Assembly: GCF_008727735.1 (NCBI RefSeq) | Contig: NZ_CP044227.1 | Coordinates: 1,488,001 to 1,552,000, forward strand | Length of the DNA stretch: 64,000 nt | Reading direction: 5' to 3' | Origin: Flintibacter sp. KGMB00164 | GTDB taxonomy: Bacteria; Bacillota; Clostridia; Oscillospirales; Oscillospiraceae | The notes under the pieces: generated by a model | Seen by the model: the letters and a program-made list of their open reading frames with translations, nothing else | What the model was told of the DNA's origin: nothing | The model's database searches: none | Made by a program: the position numbers and the translations under genes | Part shown: one piece after another, positions 7,842 through 16,182 of the stretch | Layout: every line of letters begins with the position of its first letter | Position numbering within the stretch: position 1 is the first letter of the stretch

Positions 7842-8631
7842 GGTACAAAATTTGTGTGCCGGTTACGGCTCACCGGTTGTCAAGGATATTTCCTTTTCCG
7901 TTCGGGAAGGGGAGCTGGTGGGGCTGCTGGGCCGCAATGGCAGCGGGAAAACCACGCTTCTGCGTGCCCTGACCGGCTCGGCCAAGGTAACGGGAGGCCG
8001 GGTTCTGCTGGACGGAGAGGACTGGGAACAGCTCAGTCACCGTCAACGGGCCTGCCGCCTGGCTCTCATGCCCCAGCGCCCCCAGCTGCTGCCCGGCCTG
8101 CGGGCGCGGGAGGTGCTGGAGATGGGCCGCTATCCCTGGACAGGGCCTCTGCGCCCGGCGGGGGAGGATGGACGGCGGCGGGTGGCTCAGGCCGCCCGGC
8201 AGTTTGGCCTGGAGGAGCTGCTGGACACCGACTGCGCCGCCCTCAGCGAGGGCCAGCGGCAGATGGTCCATCTGGGCCGTGCGGTGGTCCAGGACGCTCC
8301 GGTTCTCCTGCTGGACGAGCCCAACAGTGCCTTGGACTTTTATAACACCCAGCTCCTGTTCCAAACGGTGGGGGAACTCATCCGCACCCAGCACAAGGCG
8401 GGGCTTGTGGTGCTCCATGACCCGGCTCTGGCCCTTACCTGGTGCCGCCGCCTATTGCTGCTGCGCCGGGGAGAGCTGGTTGGGGAAATCTGCCCCAGAG
8501 AGGCCGCGGAAGGGGAGATCCAGGCCATTTTACGCCGTATCTACCCGGATATTTGCGTCAAACGGGACAAAGACAGCGGCGCTTATTGGTGCGGTCTTGC
8601 GGAAAATGGAGAAAAACAGGAAAATTTATGA
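7825..8631 (+). CDS. BtuD/FepC-type ABC transporter ATPase
   Basis: A 268-residue ABC ATPase with Walker A (GRNGSGKTT), Q-loop region (MPQRPQ), signature LSEGQRQ and Walker B (VLLLDEP), in the FepC/BtuD subfamily. Two in-frame ATGs (7819 and 7825) follow GGAGGGGGG; 7825 gives the better spacing, and the choice changes only two residues. The gene overlaps the end of the permease gene, as expected for a coupled importer operon. The signature motif has E for the more usual G (LSEGQ is a common variant). The last 25 residues are a divergent tail. Confidence 0.88.
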   Translation: MAAMLEVQNLCAGYGSPVVKDISFSVREGELVGLLGRNGSGKTTLLRALTGSAKVTGGRVLLDGEDWEQLSHRQRACRLALMPQRPQLLPGLRAREVLEMGRYPWTGPLRPAGEDGRRRVAQAARQFGLEELLDTDCAALSEGQRQMVHLGRAVVQDAPVLLLDEPNSALDFYNTQLLFQTVGELIRTQHKAGLVVLHDPALALTWCRRLLLLRRGELVGEICPREAAEGEIQAILRRIYPDICVKRDKDSGAYWCGLAENGEKQENL

Positions 8632-8659
8632 ATACACTGTGAACATCCGAGAAATCTGA

Positions 8660-8665
8660 TATAAT
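8660..8665 (+). promoter_or_regulatory. -10 element of the purine permease gene
   Basis: A consensus TATAAT at 8660-8665; the matching -35 region (CTGTGA, 8637-8642) is weak. The transcribed leader before the ATG at 8704 is only about 35 bases, too short for a purine riboswitch. Confidence 0.55.
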
Positions 8666-8703
8666 ATAGGTCTCACACTAGAAAAATATCAGGGAGGAAG
8701 ATC

Positions 8704-10101
8704 ATGGAGCGTTCCGGACAATTTGTGACGCCCTTCGATTTTGTTGGGCGTCTTCCCCTGCGTCAGGCCATTCCCCTGGGGCTTCAGCATGTGCTGGCCA
8801 TGTTTGTGGGTAACCTGACCCCCATCCTTATCATCACCAATCTGTGCGCCGCCACCAGCGGGGCAGAGGACTTTGCCGCCATCCAGGTAGTGCTGCTGCA
8901 AAATGCCATGCTGGTGGCCGGTCTGGTCACCCTGGTGCAGCTGTTTGCCATCGGCCCGGTGGGCGGCAAGGTACCCATCATCATGGGCACCAGCTCCGGC
9001 TTTATCGGCGTGTTCCAGAGCGTGGTCAACGTGATGGGCGGCGGCATCGTGGCCTATGGGGCCATTATGGGCGCTTCCATTTTAGGCGGTCTGTTTGAGA
9101 CGGTGCTGGGCGCATTCTTAAAGCCTCTGCGCCGCTTTTTCCCCGCCGTGGTCACCGGTACCGTAGTGCTGTCCATTGGCCTTTCCCTCATCAGCGTGGG
9201 CGTGGGCTCTTTCGGCGGCGGCACCAGCGCCAAGGACTACGGCTCTGTGGAGAACCTGCTCATCGCCCTGGCGGTGATGATCATCGTCCTGGCTCTCAAG
9301 CACGGAGCCAAGGGGCTGGCCAGCTCCTCCTGTATTCTCATCGGCATCGTCTGCGGCTACATCATCTGTGCCATTCTGCCCCTGTTCCTGTCCACCACCG
9401 GCGTCACCGCCGACGGGGTGGAGTACACCAAGGCGTGGGTTCTCAACTGGGACAAGGTAGCTCAGGCCAGCTGGGTTTCCATTCCTGCTCTGATGCCTGT
9501 CAAGCCGGTATTTGATCTGCGTGCCATCCTGCCTGTGATGATCATGTTCATCGTCACCGCCGTGGAGACGGTGGGCGACATCTCCGGCGTGATGGAGGGT
9601 GGCATGGGCCGGGAGGCCACCGATCAGGAGCTGGCTGGCGGAGTCATGTGCGACGGCCTGGGTTCCTCCTTCGCTGCTGTGTTTGGAGTGCTGCCCAACA
9701 CCTCCTTCAGCCAGAACGTGGGCCTGGTAACCATGACCAAGATCGTCAACCGTACCGCTCTGGCCTGCGGTGCCGTGTTCCTGGTGCTGTGCGGCCTGCT
9801 GCCCAAGCTGGCGGCCATTGTGTCCATCATGCCTCAGAGCGTGCTGGGCGGCGCGGCGGTCATCATGTTCTCCTCCATCGTGATGAGCGGTATCCAGCTC
9901 ATTACCAAGGAGCCCCTCACCGCCCGGAACATGTCCATCGTCTCAGTGGCTCTGGGTCTGGGCTACGGCCTGGGCGCCAACAGCGCGGTGCTCTCCGGCC
10001 TGCCCCAGTGGATCCAGCTGGTCTTCGGCGGCTCCGGCATCGTGCCCGCCGCCTTCGTGGCCATTATCATGAACATCCTGCTGCCCAAGGAAAAGGCGTA
10101 A
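8704..10101 (+). CDS. NCS2-family nucleobase (xanthine/uric acid-type) permease
   Basis: A 465-residue, highly hydrophobic protein of the nucleobase:cation symporter-2 family, with about 14 membrane segments. Hallmarks are the N-terminal GLQHVLAMF motif and the later VTAVETVGDISG segment (around residue 285), whose acidic residue binds the base in UraA/XanQ. The NT-x-F-SQN stretch (LPNTSFSQNVG, about 339-349) matches the purine-specific NCS2 signature. It lies directly upstream of a xanthine-dehydrogenase-type operon on the same strand, so I infer uptake of xanthine, hypoxanthine or urate. A terminator follows, so it is transcribed separately from the hydroxylase genes. Confidence 0.88.
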   Translation: MERSGQFVTPFDFVGRLPLRQAIPLGLQHVLAMFVGNLTPILIITNLCAATSGAEDFAAIQVVLLQNAMLVAGLVTLVQLFAIGPVGGKVPIIMGTSSGFIGVFQSVVNVMGGGIVAYGAIMGASILGGLFETVLGAFLKPLRRFFPAVVTGTVVLSIGLSLISVGVGSFGGGTSAKDYGSVENLLIALAVMIIVLALKHGAKGLASSSCILIGIVCGYIICAILPLFLSTTGVTADGVEYTKAWVLNWDKVAQASWVSIPALMPVKPVFDLRAILPVMIMFIVTAVETVGDISGVMEGGMGREATDQELAGGVMCDGLGSSFAAVFGVLPNTSFSQNVGLVTMTKIVNRTALACGAVFLVLCGLLPKLAAIVSIMPQSVLGGAAVIMFSSIVMSGIQLITKEPLTARNMSIVSVALGLGYGLGANSAVLSGLPQWIQLVFGGSGIVPAAFVAIIMNILLPKEKA

Positions 10102-10127
10102 ATTTCAACTTGATACGGTCAATTTTT

Positions 10128-10167
10128 CCGGGCGGACCCGATTTTTGTCGGGTCCGCCCGGATTTTG
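10128..10167 (+). terminator. Terminator after the purine permease gene
   Basis: CCGGGCGGACCCGA and its complement around a TTTTTG loop, followed by GATTTTGGTTT. Confidence 0.88.
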
Positions 10168-10169
10168 GT

Positions 10170-10198
10170 TTGTCAGAGTGGAAATAATATGGTATAAT
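10170..10198 (+). promoter_or_regulatory. Promoter of the xanthine dehydrogenase operon
   Basis: TTGTCA (10170-10175), 17 bases, TATAAT (10193-10198), 52 bases before the GTG start. Confidence 0.85.
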
Positions 10199-10250
10199 GA
10201 TATGCTTTATAAAACGAATACACAGCATGCCGCAACGGGGAGGAAATACT

Positions 10251-11045
10251 GTGCTGAAAATCAAAAACTATGTACGGGTCCAGAGCCTGGAAGAGGCCTA
10301 CGACCTGTGCCAAAAGAAAAACAACGTGGTGCTGGGCGGAATGCTTTGGCTGAAGATGCAGCGGCGTTCCATCGGCACCGCCATCGACCTGAGCGATCTG
10401 GGGCTGGACCAGATCGAGGAGGATGGAGAGTTTTACCGCCTGGGGGCCATGGTGTCTCTGCGCACGATGGAGCGCCACCACGGTCTCAATGAGCTGACCC
10501 AGGGGGCCATGGAGGAGAGCCTGCGCCACATCGTGGGCGTGCAGTTCCGCAATCTGGCTACTGTGGGCGGCAGCCTGTGGGGCCGCTTCGGCTTCTCCGA
10601 CGTGCTCACTCTGCTGCTAGCTCTGGATGCCCAGGTGGAGCTGCACCACGCCGGTCGGATGTCTCTGGAGGCGTTCACCCAGCTGCCCCGGCAGCAGCAT
10701 GACATTCTGACCCACGTGCTCATCCCCAAGGGGGCGAGCCAGGTGGTCTACCAGTCCCAGCGGAACATCTCCACCGACTTTCCCACCCTTACCTGCGCCC
10801 TGTCCAAGAAGGACGGGGAGTATACCTGCGTTATCGGTGCCCGGCCTCAGATGGCCCAGGTGTACCGGGACGAGAAGAGCCTGCTCTCCGGCGGCGTGAC
10901 CGAGGAGACCGCCCGGGCCTTTGGCGAGGACGTGGCCCAGCGGGCCAAGTTTGGCAGCAGCCTGCGGGCGGGGGAGGACTACCGCCGGGAGATTTGCGCC
11001 GTACTGGTGCGCCGTGGCCTGCTGGCCATGGAGAAGGAGGGCTAA
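10251..11045 (+). CDS. Xanthine dehydrogenase-type hydroxylase, FAD-binding subunit
   Basis: A 264-residue FAD_binding_5/CO_deh_flav_C subunit of the molybdenum hydroxylase family. The NNVVLGGML segment near residue 22 is the first FAD-contact loop, and RNLATVGGSLWGR near 100 is the second, conserved one (usual form T-I-GG-N). It transfers electrons from the iron-sulfur subunit to NAD(+) or another acceptor. I chose GTG at 10251 because GGGGAGG lies 7 bases upstream and the promoter -10 element overlaps the longer in-frame start. The stop is followed one base later by the ATG of the 2Fe-2S subunit. Confidence 0.88.
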   Translation: MLKIKNYVRVQSLEEAYDLCQKKNNVVLGGMLWLKMQRRSIGTAIDLSDLGLDQIEEDGEFYRLGAMVSLRTMERHHGLNELTQGAMEESLRHIVGVQFRNLATVGGSLWGRFGFSDVLTLLLALDAQVELHHAGRMSLEAFTQLPRQQHDILTHVLIPKGASQVVYQSQRNISTDFPTLTCALSKKDGEYTCVIGARPQMAQVYRDEKSLLSGGVTEETARAFGEDVAQRAKFGSSLRAGEDYRREICAVLVRRGLLAMEKEG

Positions 11046-11046
11046 C

Positions 11047-11508
11047 ATGGAACTGAAACTGACCTTGAACGGCCGGGCCGTGTCCGCATCGGTGGAAGCG
11101 GACACCCTGCTCATCGATTTTCTCCGCGCCCAGGGCTGCCTGAGCGTGAAGCGGGGATGCGAGACCGCCAACTGCGGCCTTTGTACCGTTTTGATGGACG
11201 GCACTCCCGTGCTGTCCTGCTCTGTGCTGGCTCTGCGGGCGGCGGGCCATCACGTCCAGACTCTGGAGGGCCTTCAGGAGGAAGCCGCCGACTTTGCCGC
11301 CTTTATCGCCGACCAGGGTGCGGAGCAGTGCGGCTTCTGTAACCCCGGCTTTGTGATGAACACCGTGGCCCTGCTGCGGGAGAACCCCGACCCCACCGAC
11401 GACGAGATCCGCGCCTATCTGGCCGGCAATCTGTGCCGCTGCTCGGGGTACGAGGGACAGCTGCGTGGCATACGTGCCTATCTGGACTATAAGAAGGGGA
11501 GGGGCTGA
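11047..11508 (+). CDS. Xanthine dehydrogenase-type hydroxylase, 2Fe-2S subunit
   Basis: A 153-residue small subunit with both expected clusters: an N-terminal plant-ferredoxin type cluster (RGCETANCGLCTVLMDG followed by a later Cys in LSC) and a C-terminal four-helix cluster (CGFCNPGF and CRCSGY). It wires the molybdenum site to the flavin subunit. AAGGAGGG ends the preceding gene and provides the ribosome binding site for the ATG at 11047. Length is normal for the family (150-165 residues). Confidence 0.92.
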   Translation: MELKLTLNGRAVSASVEADTLLIDFLRAQGCLSVKRGCETANCGLCTVLMDGTPVLSCSVLALRAAGHHVQTLEGLQEEAADFAAFIADQGAEQCGFCNPGFVMNTVALLRENPDPTDDEIRAYLAGNLCRCSGYEGQLRGIRAYLDYKKGRG

Positions 11509-11509
11509 G

Positions 11510-13801
11510 ATGGAAAACTTAAAGACCGTAGGCCAGCCGGTACGGAAAAAGGACGCCATGTCCCTGCTGCTGGGCAAGCCCGCTTATGTGGACGATGTGA
11601 CTCCCCAGAACTGCCTGGTGGTGAAGGTACTGCGCAGCCCCCACGCCCACGCCCTCATTGAGGAGATCAACACCGACGTGGCCCAGAAGGTGCCCGGCGT
11701 AGTTGCCGTATATACCTACAAGGATGTGCCCCAGAAGCGCTTTACCATGGCGGGGCAGACCTACCCCGAACCCTCTCCCTATGACCGTCTGATTCTGGAT
11801 CAGCGCGTCCGCTTTGTGGGCGATGCCGTGGCCATCGTGGCCGCCGAGGATGAGGCGGCCGCAGACAAAGCGCTGAAGCTTATCAAGGTGAAGTACCAGG
11901 TGCTGGAGGCGGTACTGGACCCCCACGAGGCCCTGGACGGACCCATTCTGGTGCACCCTGAGGACAACTGGCGCTCTCTGTGCCCGGTTGGCGCAGACAA
12001 CAAGCGCAACCTGTGCGCCAGCGAGGTGTGCTCGGACGGAGACGTGGATGACGTCCTGTCCCACTGTGACTATGTCATTGACCATGTCTACCATACCCCC
12101 GCCTGCAACCAGGCCATGATGGAGACCTTCCGCACCTATACCGAGATGGACCCCTACGGGCGGCTCCATGTTATTTCCTCTACCCAGATCGTTTTCCACG
12201 TCCGGCGTATTCTGGCCAACGCCCTGGACATTCCCAAGTCTAAGATCCACGTGGAGAAGCCCCGCATCGGCGGCGGTTTCGGCGCCAAGCAGACGGTGGT
12301 GGCGGAAATTTATCCCGCCTTTGTCACCTGGAAGACCGGCCGGGCGGCCAAGATGATCTACACCCGGGAGGAGAGCCTTATCGCCAGCTCCCCCCGCCAC
12401 GATATGGAGGTTCACGTCCGTCTGGGAGCCAGCAAGGACGGCACCATCCGTGCCATTGACGTGTACACCCTGTCCAACACGGGAGCCTATGGCGAGCACG
12501 GCCCCACCACCGTGGGCCTGTCGGGCCACAAGTCCATCCCCCTGTACACGGGCAACCTGGAGGCGTTCCGCTTTGCCTATGACGTGGTGTACACCAACCG
12601 CCAGTCCGCCGGAGCCTACCGCGGCTATGGCGCCACCCAGGGCATCTTCGCCGTGGAGTCGGCGGTGAACGAGCTGGCCGACATTCTGGGTATGGACCCG
12701 GTGACCATCCGGGAGAAGAACATGGTCCGAGAGGGCCAGGTCATGCCCGCCTATTACAATGAAAAGACCAACGCCTGCGCCCTGGACCGTTGCATGAGCC
12801 GGTGCGCCCAGCTCTTTGGCTGGGAGGAGAAGTTCCCCGTTCGGGATATGGGCAACGGCAAGGTGCGCTCCGCCGGCGTGGCTATGGCCATGCAGGGCTC
12901 CGGCATCTCCGGGGTGGACGTAGGTTCGGCCACCATCAAGCTCAGCGACGAGGGATTCTATAACCTGTCCATCGGCGCGGCGGACATGGGTACCGGGTGC
13001 GACACCATCCTGGCCCAGATGGCCGCCGAGTGCCTGGACTGCCCCGTGGACAACATTGCGGTCTTCGGCGCTGACTCTGACGCCTCCCCCTACGACTCGG
13101 GCTCCTACGCCTCCTCCACCACCTACGTCACCGGCAAGGCAGTAGAACGGGCCTGCGAGCAGCTGAAAGAAAATCTCTGCGCCATTGCCGCCCAGATGCT
13201 GGACTGTAAACCAGAGGACGTGGAGTTTACCGGAAAGGGCGTGCGCCGTCTGGACGGCAAGGGAGAGGTTTCCCTCATGGACATTGCCACCAAGTCCATG
13301 TGCGGCAACGCCATTCCCGTCCAGGTGACCTACACCCACACCTCTCCCGTCTCGCCGCCTCCCTTCATGGTGGGTATGGCCGAGATCGAAGTGGACAAGG
13401 AGACCGGCGGGGTAGAGGTTCTCGACTACGTGGCCGTGGTGGACTGCGGCACCCCCATCAACCCCAACCTGGCCCGGGTACAGACTGAGGGCGGCATTGT
13501 CCAGGGCATCGGCATGGCTCTCTTTGAGGGCATCACCTACGATGAGAAGGGCAACCTGCTGGAGAACTCCTTCATGCAGTACAAGATCCCCACCCGTCTG
13601 GACATGGGCCACCTGCGGGTGGAGTTTGAGTCCAGCTACGAGCCCACCGGCCCCTTCGGCGCCAAGTCCATCGGCGAGATCGTCATCAACACCCCGTCTC
13701 CCGCCATTGCTCACGCCATCTTCCGGGCCACCGGCGTATGGCACCGGGAGCTGCCCATCACTCCGGAGAAGGTGCTCATGGCCATGAAGGCCAAGGGATG
13801 A
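11510..13801 (+). CDS. Xanthine dehydrogenase-type hydroxylase, molybdopterin-binding subunit
   Basis: A 763-residue catalytic subunit of the xanthine oxidase family. The N-terminal aldehyde-oxidase hammerhead domain (about 15-125) is followed by the molybdopterin-binding domains. GGGFGAKQ (about residue 254) and AYRGYGATQG (about 367) are the cofactor-contact glycine-rich loops, and PFGAKSIGE near 716 carries the catalytic glutamate. The enzyme hydroxylates a purine or other N-heterocycle; the upstream NCS2 permease supports xanthine or hypoxanthine. Its ATG lies one base after the 2Fe-2S gene stop, and its stop overlaps the next ATG (ATGA). Confidence 0.9.
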   Translation: MENLKTVGQPVRKKDAMSLLLGKPAYVDDVTPQNCLVVKVLRSPHAHALIEEINTDVAQKVPGVVAVYTYKDVPQKRFTMAGQTYPEPSPYDRLILDQRVRFVGDAVAIVAAEDEAAADKALKLIKVKYQVLEAVLDPHEALDGPILVHPEDNWRSLCPVGADNKRNLCASEVCSDGDVDDVLSHCDYVIDHVYHTPACNQAMMETFRTYTEMDPYGRLHVISSTQIVFHVRRILANALDIPKSKIHVEKPRIGGGFGAKQTVVAEIYPAFVTWKTGRAAKMIYTREESLIASSPRHDMEVHVRLGASKDGTIRAIDVYTLSNTGAYGEHGPTTVGLSGHKSIPLYTGNLEAFRFAYDVVYTNRQSAGAYRGYGATQGIFAVESAVNELADILGMDPVTIREKNMVREGQVMPAYYNEKTNACALDRCMSRCAQLFGWEEKFPVRDMGNGKVRSAGVAMAMQGSGISGVDVGSATIKLSDEGFYNLSIGAADMGTGCDTILAQMAAECLDCPVDNIAVFGADSDASPYDSGSYASSTTYVTGKAVERACEQLKENLCAIAAQMLDCKPEDVEFTGKGVRRLDGKGEVSLMDIATKSMCGNAIPVQVTYTHTSPVSPPPFMVGMAEIEVDKETGGVEVLDYVAVVDCGTPINPNLARVQTEGGIVQGIGMALFEGITYDEKGNLLENSFMQYKIPTRLDMGHLRVEFESSYEPTGPFGAKSIGEIVINTPSPAIAHAIFRATGVWHRELPITPEKVLMAMKAKG

Positions 13802-14373
13802 ACCACATGATCCTGCTGGCGGCGGGCTCGTCCCGCCGCTTCGGCGGCAACAAGCTGCTGGCTCCCTTAAATGGAAAGCCCCTGTATACCTGGGGGCTGA
13901 GCGCTCTGAATGACGTGTGCCAAAAGCGTGGAGACTGCACCCTCACCGTGGTCTCCCGCTACCCTGAAATTCGGAAAGCTGCACAGGCTGTCGGCGCTCA
14001 GGCGGTGGACAGCCCGGACAGCGAAAAGGGCCAGGCCTACTCCATCCGCTCGGGTCTCCAGGCCCTGGGCAGGGTAGAGGAGAGGGACTTCATTCTCTTT
14101 CTCCCCGCCGACCAGCCCTGGATCACACCCCAAACCATTTCCCGCCTGCTGGAGGCCGCCGGTCCGGATACCTGGACAGCCACCGCCGCTTTTGGAGAGC
14201 GTGTGGGGACGCCAACCTTGTTTTCCGCCCGGCTTCTCCCGGACCTGATGGCCCTGGAGGGGGATCGCGGCGGGCGAAAGCTGATGGGCCGCCCGGGACA
14301 GCTCTGCCTGGTGGTTCCGACCGGGTCAGAGCGGGAGCTGGACGACGTGGACTACCCGGAACAATTAAAATAA
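13798..14373 (+). CDS. MocA-type molybdopterin cofactor nucleotidyltransferase
   Basis: A 191-residue MobA/MocA-like protein with the N-terminal NTP-binding motif LLAAGSSRRFGGNK (residues 5-18), and a LPADQPWI segment (about 100) that holds the metal-binding aspartate. MocA links CTP to molybdopterin to make the dinucleotide cofactor used by xanthine-dehydrogenase-type enzymes; the coupling here (4-base ATGA overlap with the Mo subunit gene) supports that role rather than a protein glycosylation role. It could also include selenium-specific maturation factors, which I cannot distinguish by eye. Confidence 0.82.
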   Translation: MNHMILLAAGSSRRFGGNKLLAPLNGKPLYTWGLSALNDVCQKRGDCTLTVVSRYPEIRKAAQAVGAQAVDSPDSEKGQAYSIRSGLQALGRVEERDFILFLPADQPWITPQTISRLLEAAGPDTWTATAAFGERVGTPTLFSARLLPDLMALEGDRGGRKLMGRPGQLCLVVPTGSERELDDVDYPEQLK

Positions 14374-14379
14374 GCAGAA

Positions 14380-14414
14380 AAAATCTCCGGTTCTTTGGAA
14401 CCGGAGATTTTTTT
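14380..14414. terminator. Bidirectional terminator between the convergent Xdh and AMP-ligase operons
   Basis: AAATCTCCGGTTC and GAACCGGAGATTT arms around TTTG, with A-run on the left and T-run on the right, so it can end transcription from both sides. Confidence 0.9.
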
Positions 14415-14416
14415 GC

Positions 14417-15922
14417 TTAAAAGCGCTTGATTTTCTTGGAGGGAGTTTTCTCGAACTCGGTCTCCCGGACGATCAGGCTGTAAATCTTCTTGTGGGGAGG
14501 CGCTTGGAGATTGTACTGGTCGATGATCTCCTGAAGGGCGGCGCGTACGTCCTTGATGTGCTTCTTCTTGGCGTACTCGTAGTCGGGGAAGATCTCGGCC
14601 TCGATGACGCTCTTGTTCTCCCGCACCAGCACCTCCTGGATAAGACGCTCCACACCCAGCTTGTTTTCCAGCTCCTCGGGGGAGACGTTCTCACCGTTTT
14701 TGGTGATGATGAGGTTTTTCTTGCGGCCGGTGAGGTAGACAAAGCCCTCCTCGTCCACATAGCCCAGGTCGCCGGTCTTCAGCCAACCGTCCTCCAGGGT
14801 GGCGGCGGTCTCCTCGGGCATTTTGTAGTAGCCCTGCATCACGCTGCTGCCCCGGACCCACAGCTCGCCATCCACCGTCTTGGCCTCGCAGTTATCGATG
14901 AGCTGGCCCACGGCGTTTTTGTTGATGTTCCAGGGACGGGTGGTGCTGATGACGGGGGAGCACTCGGTCATACCGTAGCCCTGGAGGATGGTGATGCCGT
15001 ACTTTTCAAACAGGTCGATGTAGGAGGGATCCAGGTATGCGCCGCCGCTGGAGATCTTGGTTAGCTGCTTGCCAAACACCGCGTTCTTCACCAGCTTGGG
15101 AGGCAGCAGGGTGTTGTCCTCCAGCTTCTTGGCGATGGTCTCGATCATCAGGGGGACCATCAGGATCATCTCAGGCTTGAAGAGCTGGATGTTCTTCATC
15201 ACCCGCAGCAGGGAGTCGTTGATGCAGATAATGGAGCCCAGAGAGATGGCCTTGAGCACGTCGAGACACAGGCAGTAGGCATGGTGGATGGGCAGCACAG
15301 AGAGCAGCACCATCCGCTCAGGCAGGTCCATGTTGATGCTGCCGGCGTTCTCGGCCAGGTTGCGGTGGGTGAGCATGACGCCCTTGCTCTTGCCGGTGGT
15401 GCCGGAGGTAAACATGATGGTACACAGCTGGTCAGGCTGGGGTTCAAAGTCAAAGGCAGTCTGGTGCTCTGCCAGCAGCTGGGGGAAGGAGAGAACGGCG
15501 TCGCTGTGCTCCTCCTGCTGCATGAGCACCACGTGCTTCAACTTGGGGCAGTGCTCCTTGGCTCCCTCGGCCACGTCCTTGCGGGCGGCGTCGGCCACCA
15601 GGGTGGTCACGTCAGCCCGGTCCAGCAGCTCCCACACGTCGGCGGCGGGGAGGGAGGCGTCCAGAGGGACAGCCACGCTGCCGCTGTTGACGATGCCCAG
15701 ATAGGTCACCATCCAGCGGTAGGAGGTGGGGCCGATGACGGCGATGTGGCTGCCCTGCTCGCCCAGAGCGGCCAGGGAGCTGGAAAAGCTCTCGCTGTCT
15801 TGGCGGAGCTGGTTGTAGGTCTTGTCCTCAATCTGGTTCTTGCCCACCTTATAACGCACGGCCACCTCGGGGCCAAAGCGCTGCTGGGCCTCCACCAGGA
15901 TCTCGCGGATGGTACTGGTCAT
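14417..15922 (-). CDS. AMP-forming acyl ligase (stand-alone adenylation enzyme)
   Basis: A 501-residue ANL-superfamily adenylating enzyme. The P-loop-like motif IMFTSGTTGKSKGVML (about 168-183), the GYGMTECSP motif (about 321) and the TGD motif (about 386) are intact. The C-terminal catalytic lysine sits in TPSKKIKRF at the very end. It resembles long-chain fatty-acyl ligases more than amino-acid-activating NRPS domains. It is the last gene of a five-gene minus-strand operon and follows a carrier-protein gene by 17 bases, so I infer that it loads an acyl group on that carrier (or on CoA). The natural substrate cannot be read from the sequence. Confidence 0.85.
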   Translation of the reverse strand: MTSTIREILVEAQQRFGPEVAVRYKVGKNQIEDKTYNQLRQDSESFSSSLAALGEQGSHIAVIGPTSYRWMVTYLGIVNSGSVAVPLDASLPAADVWELLDRADVTTLVADAARKDVAEGAKEHCPKLKHVVLMQQEEHSDAVLSFPQLLAEHQTAFDFEPQPDQLCTIMFTSGTTGKSKGVMLTHRNLAENAGSINMDLPERMVLLSVLPIHHAYCLCLDVLKAISLGSIICINDSLLRVMKNIQLFKPEMILMVPLMIETIAKKLEDNTLLPPKLVKNAVFGKQLTKISSGGAYLDPSYIDLFEKYGITILQGYGMTECSPVISTTRPWNINKNAVGQLIDNCEAKTVDGELWVRGSSVMQGYYKMPEETAATLEDGWLKTGDLGYVDEEGFVYLTGRKKNLIITKNGENVSPEELENKLGVERLIQEVLVRENKSVIEAEIFPDYEYAKKKHIKDVRAALQEIIDQYNLQAPPHKKIYSLIVRETEFEKTPSKKIKRF

Positions 15923-15939
15923 AGTTCTTACTCCTGTTC

Positions 15940-16167
15940 TCAGTCAGCCAGGCTCTGGATGTAGTCCACGGCCTCGCCCACGGTGCGAATCTTAACCACC
16001 TCGGTCTCGTCCACCTCGATGTCGAAGGTGTCCTCGATCTCGCCCAGCATACTCATAAAGTCAAAGGAGGTAAAGCCCAGGTCCTCCATAAAGCGGGAGT
16101 CGGAGGTGATCTTCTCGGGCTCCACTTCTACGTAGTTGCAGATGATCTCAACCAATTTCTCAAACAT
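15940..16167 (-). CDS. Acyl/peptidyl carrier protein
   Basis: A 75-residue carrier protein with the acidic four-helix pattern. The phosphopantetheine attachment serine is S34 in DLGFTSFDF; the usual sequence is (D/G)xDS(L/I), so the site is slightly unusual but plausible. It is much more divergent than a housekeeping fatty-acid AcpP, and it lies between an adenylating enzyme and a condensation-domain protein, which points to a dedicated carrier for that pathway. A ribosome binding site (AGAGGA) precedes the ATG. Confidence 0.88.
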   Translation of the reverse strand: MFEKLVEIICNYVEVEPEKITSDSRFMEDLGFTSFDFMSMLGEIEDTFDIEVDETEVVKIRTVGEAVDYIQSLAD

Positions 16168-16182
16168 AATCCGATTCCTCTT

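Noticed and set aside
8666-8703. Purine riboswitch before the NCS2 permease
   Set aside because: The leader is about 35 bases, too short for the aptamer, and the conserved core is absent.
11519-13744. A 741-codon open frame on the minus strand opposite the molybdopterin subunit gene
   Set aside because: Shadow of GC-rich codon bias. Its product is rich in His, Gly, Val and Leu with no domain, and the plus strand encodes a well-conserved enzyme.
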